This document shows positions 16,964-24,320 of a DNA stretch of 64,000 nucleotides, piece by piece (the stretch's first letter is position 1; each line of letters opens with the position of its first letter). The notes below the pieces were generated by a model. The model had not been told where the DNA came from and ran no database searches. It worked only from the letters and a program-made list of their open reading frames with translations. The position numbers and the translations under genes are program-made. The DNA is from RGDT01 sp964630925 (GTDB lineage Bacteria > Planctomycetota > Planctomycetia > Gemmatales > Gemmataceae), in assembly GCA_964630925.1 (NCBI GenBank), contig CAZVZK010000003.1, forward strand, positions 80,780 to 144,779. The letters run 5' to 3'.

Positions 16964-17134
16964 CAGGGAAACGAACTTCCACAAGTCGTTCTACTACTTG
17001 CATTTGCGTCGGGAGAGTTCGTTTCCCTGGTTCGTTTCCTTCCCTGATGGGCGTCCATACGCCTCCATCCGGGGTGTCTGCACTCCGCGGTTCGTTCCCT
17101 TCACCGATAGGTGTCCATCCGCCTCCATCCCGGG
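16964..17134. repeat. structured intergenic element: 14-bp inverted repeat plus 45-bp direct repeat
   Basis: The 364-base gap 16809-17172 holds no gene. A perfect 14-bp inverted repeat (CAGGGAAACGAACT at 16964-16977, complement at 17016-17029) encloses a 38-base loop with an inner CAAGT/ACTTG stem. Directly after it two imperfect 45-base direct repeats follow at 17030-17074 and 17090-17134, spaced 60 bases, each containing CGTCCAT and CGCCTCCATCC. It may be a small palindromic mobile or REP-like element, or the end of a transcript. Confidence 0.5.
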
Positions 17135-17172
17135 CGGGGCCTGATCCGGCGTGCGACCCTGTCCGTACGCCC

Positions 17173-18639
17173 TCACCCCGCCGGCTTCAGCCGCAGCCCA
17201 CGCGGCACCACCCACCGCTCCGCCACGTCGAACAGCCCCTGCACCGCCAACGCCATCACGACGGCGGGGATCGCGCCGAGCAGCAGCAGCGCCGGGTCGT
17301 TCTTGTCCAGCCCCGCGATGATCGCCTGCCCGTACCCGCCCGCCCCCACCAGCCCGCCAAGGGTCGCGAACCCCACGTTGATCACGGCCGCCGTCTTCAC
17401 CCCCGCCAGGATCGACCGCGACGCCATCGGCAATTCGATGAGCGTCAGTTGGTCCCACCAGGACAGCCCCAGCGCCTCCGCCGACTCGCGCACCGGGATG
17501 GGGATGTCCTGCAGCCCCGTCACCGTGTTCCGCACGATGGGCAGCAGGCTGTACACGAACAGGGCCACCAGCGCCGGCGCCGTGCCGATGCGGTTGAGGA
17601 TCACGATGAGGACGCTCAACAGCGCCAGGGCCGGGAACGTCTGGACCACGCTCACCAGCCCGAGGATGATCTGGCCGGCGATGGGCCGCCGCGCCGCGAT
17701 CACGCCCAGGGGTATCGCGAAGAGGATCGCCGGCCCCAGCGACCCGGCCACCAGCAGCAGATGCTCCCACGTCATGCGCCACAGCCGCGCCCACCGGCTC
17801 TCCACGTCGGCCCGCACCGTGACGCCGAGCGTCTCCCTGAGGAAGCCCGCCGCCACCGCCGTCTCCGGCTGCCTGTCGAGGTTCGTCTGACCGTTGAGGG
17901 TGATCATGGCCTTCGCGTCGATCTTGCCCTCCAGACGCAGGATGGAGCGTTCGACGTGCGCCGGCAGGGTGTCGCGGTACAGGATGACCGCCTCGTAGGA
18001 GGGGAAGAATCGGCGGTCGTCCTCCAGCACGCGCAGGCCGTGGCCGGCGATCTCCGCGTCGGTGGTGTACACGTCGATCACGTCCACGGAGGTGCCGACG
18101 GCCCGGTACGCCAGCGTGTGCTCCATCCCCGGCGGCGTGGCGAACGGCAGGCCGTAATGCCGCTTCAAGCCGGGCCAGCCGTCGCCGCGCTCCAGGAAGG
18201 CGTGGCTGACGCCCATCCGCAGGCCCGGGTGCTTCACCAGGTCCGAGATCTTCGAGATGCCCAGCTCCGCCGCCTTGCCCTCCTTCATTGCCAGGGCGTA
18301 ATTATTGCTGAACCCCAGCGAGCGGCTCATGCGGATGCCGCGCGTCGAAAGTTCTTTCTTCAACTGATCGAGAGTTAGATCCTGGCCGGCGAACAGCTCC
18401 TTGAGGAGCGTGCCGGTGTATTCGACGTAGACATCGAGGGAGCCGTTGCCCAGGCCGTTCCACGTCTTGCTGGTGTCGCCGAGGCGCTCCAGGTGGCGGG
18501 CGTCGGCCCCGGCGTCGAGGGCCAGCAGACGCACCAGCTCGCCGAGGATGTGCGACTCGGTGAACGACTTGGAGCCGACGTTCACCACGGCGGCGGACGC
18601 GGGGTGTGCCATCAGCAGCAGGCAGACGGCGTATCTCAT
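17173..18639 (-). CDS. glycine betaine/choline-type ABC importer, binding protein fused to permease
   Basis: This 488-residue fusion starts with a signal peptide (MRYAVCLLLMAHPASA) and an OpuAC-type substrate-binding domain (about 17-265: VNVGSKSFTESHILGELV, LDVYVEYTGTLLKEL, IDVYTTDAEI). A C-terminal permease domain follows (about 275-480, five or six helices) with the ABC permease coupling segment ESAEALGLSWWDQLTLIELP. It should import a quaternary-amine osmolyte with the ATPase encoded next. In many bacteria the fused order is permease first, binding domain last; here the binding domain comes first. The stop overlaps nothing downstream. The start overlaps by four bases the region of the upstream ATPase gene's stop (18636-18639), so the two are co-translated. 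Confidence 0.87.
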   Translation of the reverse strand: MRYAVCLLLMAHPASAAVVNVGSKSFTESHILGELVRLLALDAGADARHLERLGDTSKTWNGLGNGSLDVYVEYTGTLLKELFAGQDLTLDQLKKELSTRGIRMSRSLGFSNNYALAMKEGKAAELGISKISDLVKHPGLRMGVSHAFLERGDGWPGLKRHYGLPFATPPGMEHTLAYRAVGTSVDVIDVYTTDAEIAGHGLRVLEDDRRFFPSYEAVILYRDTLPAHVERSILRLEGKIDAKAMITLNGQTNLDRQPETAVAAGFLRETLGVTVRADVESRWARLWRMTWEHLLLVAGSLGPAILFAIPLGVIAARRPIAGQIILGLVSVVQTFPALALLSVLIVILNRIGTAPALVALFVYSLLPIVRNTVTGLQDIPIPVRESAEALGLSWWDQLTLIELPMASRSILAGVKTAAVINVGFATLGGLVGAGGYGQAIIAGLDKNDPALLLLGAIPAVVMALAVQGLFDVAERWVVPRGLRLKPAG

Positions 18640-19376
18640 GGCGTCTTCACCCCCGGCGGACGCTGGGCGCGCACGAAGCGGCTGACGAACTCGTCGCGCG
18701 GCCTGGTGACGAAGTCCTCCAACCCGCCGCTCTGGACGATGCGCCCGTCGCGCATCAGGATCAGGTCGTCGCCGAGGTACTCCGCCTCGCCGAGGTCGTG
18801 CGTGACCATCACGACGGTCTTGCGCAGCGAGCGGAAGATGTCGCGCAGGTCCGCTTGCAGGTCGGAGCGGATGATCGGGTCGAGCGCCCCGAGCGGCTCA
18901 TCGAGCAGCACGAGCTCCGGGTCGAGGAACAGGGCGCGCATGAGGCTGACGCGCTGGCGCTGCCCGCCGGAGACCTCGACGGGGTAGCGGTCCAGGGCGT
19001 CGGCGGGGAAGTGCGTGAGGGCCACCAGCTCGTCGAGGCGGCGGGAGGTCTGTTCGGCGGGCCAGCCGAGGCGTCCGGCCATGAGGGTGGCGTTCTGGCG
19101 GGCGGTGAGGTGCGGGAAGAGGCCGCCGTCCTGCACGACGAAGCCGATGCGCCGGCGCAAGGCCCGCGCGGTGGCCGGGGTGAGGGGCTCGCCGCGGAAG
19201 CGCACCTCGCCGGTGTCGGGGGCGAGGAGGCCGGCGAGGAGGCGCAACAGGGTGGATTTGCCGCAGCCGCTGGGACCGAGCAGCACGGCCGTCCGTCCCT
19301 CGGGGATGACGAGATCAGTCGGGTGCAGGGCGGGGATGCCGTTGAAGGATTTGCCGGCCCCGGCGAGCTCGAGCAT
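18636..19376 (-). CDS. ABC transporter ATPase for the osmoprotectant-type importer
   Basis: The 246-residue protein has every ATPase motif: Walker A GPSGCGKSTLLRL, Q-loop FVVQDGGLF, signature SGGQRQRVSLMRAL, Walker B LVLLDEPLGALD and switch His in VMVTHDLGEAEYL. It resembles the OpuCA/ProV group but ends before the CBS domains some members use to sense ionic strength, so such sensing is not seen here. ATG 19376 starts MLELAGAGKSFNGIPALHP. The last codons overlap the start of the binding protein-permease gene (ATGA), giving a two-gene operon. It faces away from the RRM gene at 19739. Confidence 0.9.
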   Translation of the reverse strand: MLELAGAGKSFNGIPALHPTDLVIPEGRTAVLLGPSGCGKSTLLRLLAGLLAPDTGEVRFRGEPLTPATARALRRRIGFVVQDGGLFPHLTARQNATLMAGRLGWPAEQTSRRLDELVALTHFPADALDRYPVEVSGGQRQRVSLMRALFLDPELVLLDEPLGALDPIIRSDLQADLRDIFRSLRKTVVMVTHDLGEAEYLGDDLILMRDGRIVQSGGLEDFVTRPRDEFVSRFVRAQRPPGVKTP

Positions 19377-19509
19377 GCGGCGGCCCTCGTGGGGTGGTGC
19401 TATCCTATGGGGCGGCGGGGCGGAATGCTCCGGGGGTGAAGCGCGTCACCGGGAGGACACCGCGCACCGCGTGTTCCCGAACTTTGGGAGTGCGTCGCGG
19501 CCTCACTTC

Positions 19510-19518
19510 TGGTATAAT
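19510..19518 (+). promoter_or_regulatory. extended -10 promoter (TGGTATAAT) for the RRM gene
   Basis: A perfect TATAAT at 19513-19518 is preceded by TG one base upstream, the extended -10 arrangement that needs little -35 contact; no good -35 is visible. Transcription would start near 19525, giving a leader of about 215 bases before the ATG at 19739. In such GC-rich DNA a perfect extended -10 is notable. Confidence 0.5.
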
Positions 19519-19521
19519 CCT

Positions 19522-19556
19522 CCGTGGGCGGCGCACTTTGCCCGCCCCCATCACGG
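19522..19556 (+). other. hairpin at the start of the RRM gene leader
   Basis: CCGTGGGCGG (19522-19531) can pair with CCGCC and CACGG within 19542-19556, interrupted by a small bulge, around a 10-base loop. It lies at the expected 5' end of the leader transcript. RRM proteins of this small type are often cold-responsive and may bind their own leader, so this could be a regulatory structure. Apart from it and the promoter, the gap 19377-19738 shows nothing I can name. Confidence 0.35.
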
Positions 19557-19738
19557 ACGAGACTGCCAACTTGACCTTGCCTTTCTTGGACGCTGCTCAG
19601 CCCATCCCAGCCCACGCAGATCCCCCGAGAACGCCAACGACTTGACGCAGCTTGCGGACGCCCCGACGGGTGTTTCACGCCCGCGAAGGCGCTCTCCGTG
19701 CGCCCTGACACCGGCCCTCGAGGCCGCAAGGAAGACCG

Positions 19739-20014
19739 ATGACCAAGAACATCTTCGTGGGGAACCTCCCCTTCCAGACCACCTCCGACGAGGTGCGCGG
19801 CTGGTTCGCCGAGCACGGCACGGTGACCCGCGCCCAGGTCGCCACCGACCGCGAGACCGGCCGCTCGCGCGGCTTCGCCTTCGTGGAGATGAGCGACGGC
19901 GGCGACGAGGCCATCGCCGCCCTGTCGGGCTACGAGCTGGGCGGCCGGGCCCTCACCGTCAACGAGGCCAAGCCCCGCGAGCCCCGCGCCCGCACCGGCG
20001 GCTACGGCCACTGA
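19739..20014 (+). CDS. small RRM-type RNA-binding protein
   Basis: The 91-residue protein is a single RNA recognition motif: RNP2 NIFVGNLPFQ at the N-terminus and RNP1 RSRGFAFVEM in the middle, both with the aromatic residues that stack on RNA bases, then a short basic Gly-rich tail (PRARTGGYGH). This is the glycine-rich RNA-binding type known from cyanobacteria, planctomycetes and others, and probably acts as an RNA chaperone, often under cold stress. AAGGAAG lies just before the ATG. The gene has its own extended -10 promoter, a long leader with a hairpin and a strong hairpin after its stop, so it looks like a single, independently controlled unit. Confidence 0.93.
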   Translation: MTKNIFVGNLPFQTTSDEVRGWFAEHGTVTRAQVATDRETGRSRGFAFVEMSDGGDEAIAALSGYELGGRALTVNEAKPREPRARTGGYGH

Positions 20015-20038
20015 CCCCGCCCGGCGGGTGATCCACGG

Positions 20039-20065
20039 AGGCGCCGGGCACATCGCCCGGCGCCT
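20039..20065 (+). terminator. 11-bp stem hairpin after the RRM gene
   Basis: AGGCGCCGGGC pairs perfectly with GCCCGGCGCCT around the loop ACATC, 24 bases after the RRM stop codon. There is no T-run. It may end the RRM transcript or only partly separate it from the small gene at 20110. Confidence 0.6.
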
Positions 20066-20109
20066 GATCGCATTCAGGAGCGGGCCTGCCCCGCAGGAAG
20101 GCAACGACA

Positions 20110-20295
20110 ATGGCTCGGAAGTATGACCCCGCGAAGCTCAGCCTGGCGGCCGCCAGTTGGGACGTCCATCACGCCCTCGTCGCCGCGGTGCGGCGGCTCG
20201 TCAAGCTGGCCGGCGGCGTTAAGGAGGCGAAGGACGTCATCGACGCCATCGCCGCCGCGGACGCCCTCGAGGACGCCAAGGAAGAGGGGGCCTGA
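20110..20295 (+). CDS. 61-aa conserved-looking small protein, function unknown
   Basis: The 61-residue product (MARKYDPAKLSLAAASWDVH, later AVRRLVKLAGGVKEAKDVID) is mostly helical and charged, without cysteines, membrane segments or a signal. GGAAGG stands about eight bases before the ATG, and codon use fits the neighbours, so it is probably real. It reads on the same strand as the RRM gene, behind the hairpin at 20039, and converges with the DUF427 gene. I do not recognise the family. The helical pattern could suit a small regulator or a binding partner, but nothing in the sequence tells which. Confidence 0.6.
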   Translation: MARKYDPAKLSLAAASWDVHHALVAAVRRLVKLAGGVKEAKDVIDAIAAADALEDAKEEGA

Positions 20296-20318
20296 GGCGG
20301 CCACCCCGGACGCACGGC

Positions 20319-20600
20319 TCACGCCACCACTTCCACGCCCTTCCAGAACGCCACACGCCCCGCGATCTGCTTCGCCGCGTCCTTCGGCGTGGCGTAATAC
20401 CACGCCGCGTTCTCATTCGTCGCCCCGCCCGCCTCGACGTGGTAGTAGTTCGCCGTCCCCTTCCACCCGCACACCGTGGTGTGGCCGCTCGGCCTGAAAT
20501 GCTCCATCTTCAGGGCCGCCGCCGGGAAATAGTGATTCCCCTCGACGACCACCGTGTCGTCACTCTCGGCGATCACCACGCTCTTCCAGACCGCCTTCAT
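20319..20600 (-). CDS. DUF427 domain protein
   Basis: The 93-residue product has the DUF427 pattern: MKAVWKSVVIAESDDTVVVE, GNHYFP, then CGWKGTANYYHVE and AAWYYATPKDAAKQIAGRVAFW. The conserved Cys-Lys-Gly-x-Ala core (here GWKGTANYY) and the aromatic residues are in place, and the length is normal for the single-domain form. The biochemical function of this family is not established. The ATG at 20598-20600 overlaps the stop of the GntR-type gene by four bases (20597-20600), so the two are translationally coupled and probably functionally linked. Confidence 0.88.
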   Translation of the reverse strand: MKAVWKSVVIAESDDTVVVEGNHYFPAAALKMEHFRPSGHTTVCGWKGTANYYHVEAGGATNENAAWYYATPKDAAKQIAGRVAFWKGVEVVA

Positions 20601-21271
20601 CGCCCGCCCTCCAGGTGCCGCATGTTCACTTGCATGTGGTGGCGCATGGCCTCGGCGGCGCGGGCCGCGTCCCCCGCACGCACCGCCGCCAGGATCTCGG
20701 CGTGGTGGTCGGAGGCCAGGGCGGCGCCGTACTCGCCCAGCGTCTTGCGTCGGCTCTCGATCAGCACCTCCTGGATCGGCGCCAGCACGATCCCGAAGAA
20801 CGGGTTGCCGCTCGCCTCCGCCAGGATCGCGTGGAACTCCAGGTCGGCGCGGACGTGAGCCTCCAGGCCCGCCGCCGGGTCCGACAACGCCGCCTGCGTC
20901 GCCTCCATCCGCGCGAGCTGGGCCTCGGTCCGGTGCCTCGCCGCCAGCTCGGCCAGCGCCGTCTCCAGCGGCATCCGCACCTGGGCGAGCTTCGCCAGGT
21001 CGGGATCGGCCCGGCGCATCAGACGCTGATACCCCTCGGTGATCGACCGGCCCGAGGGCGCCTCGACACGCGTGCCGGAGCCGTGGACGGTCCGCACCAG
21101 CCCGAGGCTGCCGAGCCGGTTCATCGCCTCGCGGACCGTGCTGCGTCCGACGTTGAACGTCCCGCACAGGGCGCGTTCCGGGGGCAGCGCCACGCCGGGG
21201 GCCAGCTCCCCCGACAGGATCTGGCTCTCGAAGTGATCGACGATTCGGGCGACCTTCTCGATGGTGGGCAC
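20597..21271 (-). CDS. GntR-family regulator, FadR/FCD subfamily
   Basis: The 224-residue protein has an N-terminal winged helix-turn-helix (LPPERALCGTFNVGRSTVREAMNRLGSLGLV) broken here only by wording, and a C-terminal helical FCD effector domain (about 85-220) with the Asp/His residues that usually bind a metal (DLEFHAIL, DHHAEIL, MRHHM). I chose the GTG at 21269-21271: GAGG lies seven bases upstream and the product then begins VPTIEKVARIVDHF. An ATG at 21316 is possible but its ribosome site is too close. FCD regulators usually sense a small carboxylate or sugar acid; this one's ligand is unknown. A perfect 16-bp palindrome upstream may be its own operator. Confidence 0.9.
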   Translation of the reverse strand: MPTIEKVARIVDHFESQILSGELAPGVALPPERALCGTFNVGRSTVREAMNRLGSLGLVRTVHGSGTRVEAPSGRSITEGYQRLMRRADPDLAKLAQVRMPLETALAELAARHRTEAQLARMEATQAALSDPAAGLEAHVRADLEFHAILAEASGNPFFGIVLAPIQEVLIESRRKTLGEYGAALASDHHAEILAAVRAGDAARAAEAMRHHMQVNMRHLEGGR

Positions 21272-21317
21272 GGTGGGGCCTCGTGTCGATGGGCTGCTAC
21301 CTTCCACCACTATCATA

Positions 21318-21333
21318 GCCTCACCGGTGAGGC
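21318..21333. promoter_or_regulatory. 16-bp perfect palindrome, candidate GntR operator
   Basis: GCCTCACCGGTGAGGC reads the same on both strands and lies 46 bases upstream of the GntR gene's GTG start. GntR-type dimers bind palindromes and often repress themselves. It lacks the TnGTnnnACnA shape of classic FadR sites, so assignment to this regulator is inference. Confidence 0.45.
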
Positions 21334-21413
21334 GTTGCCACAACCGCCCCGGACGCCGGGCCGACAAGGACGCCCGACAGCCGCACGCCCGGAACCGAAG
21401 TCGGGCCGAGGCG

Positions 21414-22151
21414 TCACAGCCCGCTGTCCTCGCGGGCGTGCGTGTAGGCCGCCTCCAGGTCGAGGGGGACGCATCCGGCGCCGCGGAGGTAGAGCGGCAG
21501 ACGTGGGAGCGGCGCGCCGACGGCGAGGGCCTCGCGCCACACGTCCAGCCGGCTCCGGGGCCGCTTCTTGGACGAGGTGGGCCGGTAGGCGACGGCGTAG
21601 AGCGGCGTGTCCTCCGGGAACGCCGAGCCATCCGGGCCGCCGAGAAACGCCATCAAATCATCGTGCAGGTTGCCGCCCCGCGAGGTCACGATGTCCACGA
21701 CGACGACGCCGATGCCCCGCTGGGCGTACGCGGCGCATTTGGCCACGAAGGCGCGAGTGGCCTCTTCGCGGTCCTTGTTACCGGGCGAAACCAGCTCGAT
21801 GACGGCCACGACCCGCGCCCCGTCGCGCGTGTCGATGATGCGGACCTCGATGTCGTCAGGGAAGGTAATGCCGACCGAGCAGGAGACGGCGGGCGGGGCG
21901 TAGGTGGCGACGGCTGTCGCGGTGCCGCCGCCGTTGCCCAGGACTGCTATCTCCTCGTGCTCGCCCCGGTCGAATTCGGCGACATCTGCCTCGACGTGCC
22001 GGCCGAGGTGGATCTGGAATTCGGCGTAGTAGCGGGGCCGGGGCAGGAGGCGGTTCAGTTGGCGCATCATCCCATTGCAGAAGGAGCCGTGGAACGACTC
22101 CCATGCATGGCGCGGGAACAGGGGTGCATGGAAGTGGTCGAGTAGCGGCAT
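21414..22151 (-). CDS. DUF4058 family protein
   Basis: The 245-residue protein starts MPLLDHFHAPLFPRHAWESF, the usual opening of DUF4058 (a Trp and a His-rich stretch close to the N-terminus). It continues with RYYAEFQIHLG, VRIIDTRDGARVVAVIELVSP, then GNKDREEATRAFVAKCAAY and VDIVTSRGGNLHDDL. The core ELVSPxNK with acidic residues recalls restriction-endonuclease-like (Uma2-like) folds; planctomycetes, cyanobacteria and Chloroflexi carry many such genes, with no proven function. ATG 22151 has GGAGG upstream and is chosen over an upstream codon at 22178. It is divergent from the PfkB gene with only 41 bases between the starts, so both promoters must overlap there. Confidence 0.85.
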   Translation of the reverse strand: MPLLDHFHAPLFPRHAWESFHGSFCNGMMRQLNRLLPRPRYYAEFQIHLGRHVEADVAEFDRGEHEEIAVLGNGGGTATAVATYAPPAVSCSVGITFPDDIEVRIIDTRDGARVVAVIELVSPGNKDREEATRAFVAKCAAYAQRGIGVVVVDIVTSRGGNLHDDLMAFLGGPDGSAFPEDTPLYAVAYRPTSSKKRPRSRLDVWREALAVGAPLPRLPLYLRGAGCVPLDLEAAYTHAREDSGL

Positions 22152-22192
22152 GGGGCCTCCTCCTGGGGACGCCCCCATGATACCATCCCTGC

Positions 22193-23191
22193 ATGACCCT
22201 GTCCCCGCCGCCCCCCGGCGCCGCCGTCGCCGGCATGGGCCGCATGACGCTCGACATCCTCCACCGCCCCGGCGTGCCGCCGCGCGCCCAGGCCGGCGGC
22301 ACCTGCGGCAACGTCCTCGCCAACCTCGCGTTCCTCGGCTGGAGGGCTCTGCCCGTGGGCCGCCTCGGCGACGATGATGCGGGGCGGATCTTCCGCCAGG
22401 ACATGGAGCGTGTCGGCGTCGATCCGTCGCTCCTGACCCTCGTGCCCGGCGTGGCGACCCCCGCCGTCGTGCATGCCGTCGAGGAGGGCGAGTTCTCGCC
22501 GTCCTGCCACCTCTGCGGCAGGGCGCTGCCCGAGGTCGTCCCGATGCCGCCGGAGGCGTTGCCCGAGCTGCCGGCGGCGCGGGTCTTCTTCTTCGATGAG
22601 GACTCGCCCGCGTCGCTGCTGGCGGCGCGGCGCTACAAAGAGCGGGGGGCGCTCATCGTCTACGAGCCGAACTACGCCGGGCCGGAGGTCGATCTCGACG
22701 CGGCGCTCGCCGTCGCCGACGTGCTGAAATACTCGGCGGCGAAGGTGCCTGGGTTGGCCGGACGGATCCCCAAGGACTGGTCCGGCCTCGTCATCGAGAC
22801 GCGCGGGGCCGGCGGCCTGCGCTGCCGCAACGAGCCCGGCTGGCTTGACGTTCCCGCCTACCGGGTGCCCGTCGTCCGTGACGCCGCCGGCGCCGGCGAT
22901 TGGACGACGGCGGGCGTCATCCACGGGCTGGCCCTCGGCGCCGAGCTGCCCGACGCCCTGCTGCTCGGCATGGCCCTCGGGGCGCACGCCTGCGCCTTCG
23001 TGGGTGCACGCGGCAACGCCCACGCGGTCACCCGCGAGCGCCTCGCCGACGACGTGCGCCGCATCCTGGCGGGCGAGGTGTTCGACCCCGGCGCCGCCGT
23101 CACGCCGGTCTTCCTGGACGCGGGACGGTTCTGCGTCTGCCGCGTAGGATCACTGGATAGCAAGACCGGACAACCCGCGGAGACGCCATGA
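22193..23191 (+). CDS. PfkB-family sugar/nucleoside kinase
   Basis: The 332-residue protein has the ribokinase-like fold: an N-terminal glycine-rich substrate region (AGGTCGNVLANLAFLGW, GRLGDDDAGRIF) and the C-terminal anion-hole/catalytic signature DAAGAGDWTTAGVI, where the Asp of GAGD is the catalytic base. The middle (CHLCGRALPEV) contains a CxxC, less common in this family. It should phosphorylate a sugar, nucleoside or related alcohol with ATP; the substrate is unclear. The last four bases overlap the ATG of the carboxylate-amine ligase gene, so the two are co-translated. No good ribosome site precedes ATG 22193, so the leader may be short. Confidence 0.82.
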   Translation: MTLSPPPPGAAVAGMGRMTLDILHRPGVPPRAQAGGTCGNVLANLAFLGWRALPVGRLGDDDAGRIFRQDMERVGVDPSLLTLVPGVATPAVVHAVEEGEFSPSCHLCGRALPEVVPMPPEALPELPAARVFFFDEDSPASLLAARRYKERGALIVYEPNYAGPEVDLDAALAVADVLKYSAAKVPGLAGRIPKDWSGLVIETRGAGGLRCRNEPGWLDVPAYRVPVVRDAAGAGDWTTAGVIHGLALGAELPDALLLGMALGAHACAFVGARGNAHAVTRERLADDVRRILAGEVFDPGAAVTPVFLDAGRFCVCRVGSLDSKTGQPAETP

Positions 23192-24309
23192 AAGCCCCGT
23201 CACTGACGCTCGGCATCGAGGAAGAGTACCAGATCATCGACCCCAACACGCGGGAGCTGAAGTCGTACATCACGCAGATCCTCGAAGAGGGCAAGCTCCT
23301 CCTCCGCGAGCAGATCAAGGCCGAGCTGCACCAGTCGATGGTCGAGGTCGGCACCGAGGTCTGCCGCACCCCCGCCGAGGCGAGGGCCGAGCTGGTCCGC
23401 CTCCGCGGCGCCATCATGGGGCTGGCGGCGCGCAGCGGCCTGAAGATCGCCGCCGCCGGCACACACCCGTTCTCGTCGTGGGTCGATCAGGAGATCACGC
23501 CGTTCGACCGCTACATCGGCGTCAAGCAGGACATGCAGGACCTGGCCCAGCAGCTCCTCATCTTCGGCACCCACGTCCACATCGGCATCGAGGACAAGGA
23601 CTTCATCATCGACGCGATGAACGTCGCCCGCTACTTCGTCCCGCACGTCCTGTGCCTGTCCGCGTCGTCGCCGTTCTGGCTGGGCCGCAACACGGGCTTG
23701 CAGAGCTACCGCAGCATCATCTTCCGCAACTTCCCGCGTTCGGGCATCCCGCCGGAGTTCGGCTCGTGGGCCGAGCTGAACAACCTCGTCGATACGCTCG
23801 TCAAGACGAACTGCATCCCCGACGGCACCAAGCTCTGGTGGGACGTGCGCCCCTCGTGGAAGTTCCCGACGCTGGAGTTCCGCGTGTGCGACGTCTGCAC
23901 GCGCGTGGACGAGGCCGTGTGCATCGCCGCCATCTTTCAGGCCCTCATCGCCAAGCTGTGGAAGCTGCGCCGGGATAATCTCACCTTCCGCGTCTACCCG
24001 CTGTCGCTCATCGAGGAGAACAAGTGGCGGGCCGTCCGCTACGGGCTGGACGGCAAGCTGCTGGATCTGGGGAAGGAGCAGGAGGCGCCGACGCGCGAGC
24101 TAATCGCCGAGCTGATCCAGTGGTTCCTCGACGACGTGCTGGATGAATTGGGGACGCGGAAGGAGGTCGAGTACGCCTTCCAGATCCTGAAGAACGGCAA
24201 CAGCGCCAGCCGGCAGATCGCCACGTTCCAGCAGACGGGCGACCTGAAGGCGGTCGTTGACCGGCTGATCCACGAGACGGAGGAGGGCGTCGTCGGGAAG
24301 CCGGCGTAG
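23188..24309 (+). CDS. YbdK-type carboxylate-amine ligase (glutamate-cysteine ligase family 2)
   Basis: The 373-residue protein begins with the GCS2 hallmark LTLGIEEEYQIID (metal/ATP-binding glutamates) and continues with HQSMVEVGTEVCRTPAEA, GTHPFS, FGTHVHIG and WWDVRPSWKFPTLEFRVCD. Length and motifs fit YbdK-type ATP-dependent carboxylate-amine ligases, which join glutamate to an amine; some have weak glutamate-cysteine ligase activity. The true product in this organism is unknown. It overlaps the PfkB-kinase gene by four bases (ATGA), which points to a joint pathway. It converges with the ECF gene at 24321; a 5-bp stem (AGCGG/CCGCT, 24308-24321) sits in the junction. Confidence 0.88.
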   Translation: MKAPSLTLGIEEEYQIIDPNTRELKSYITQILEEGKLLLREQIKAELHQSMVEVGTEVCRTPAEARAELVRLRGAIMGLAARSGLKIAAAGTHPFSSWVDQEITPFDRYIGVKQDMQDLAQQLLIFGTHVHIGIEDKDFIIDAMNVARYFVPHVLCLSASSPFWLGRNTGLQSYRSIIFRNFPRSGIPPEFGSWAELNNLVDTLVKTNCIPDGTKLWWDVRPSWKFPTLEFRVCDVCTRVDEAVCIAAIFQALIAKLWKLRRDNLTFRVYPLSLIEENKWRAVRYGLDGKLLDLGKEQEAPTRELIAELIQWFLDDVLDELGTRKEVEYAFQILKNGNSASRQIATFQQTGDLKAVVDRLIHETEEGVVGKPA

Positions 24310-24320
24310 CGGCCATCCGC

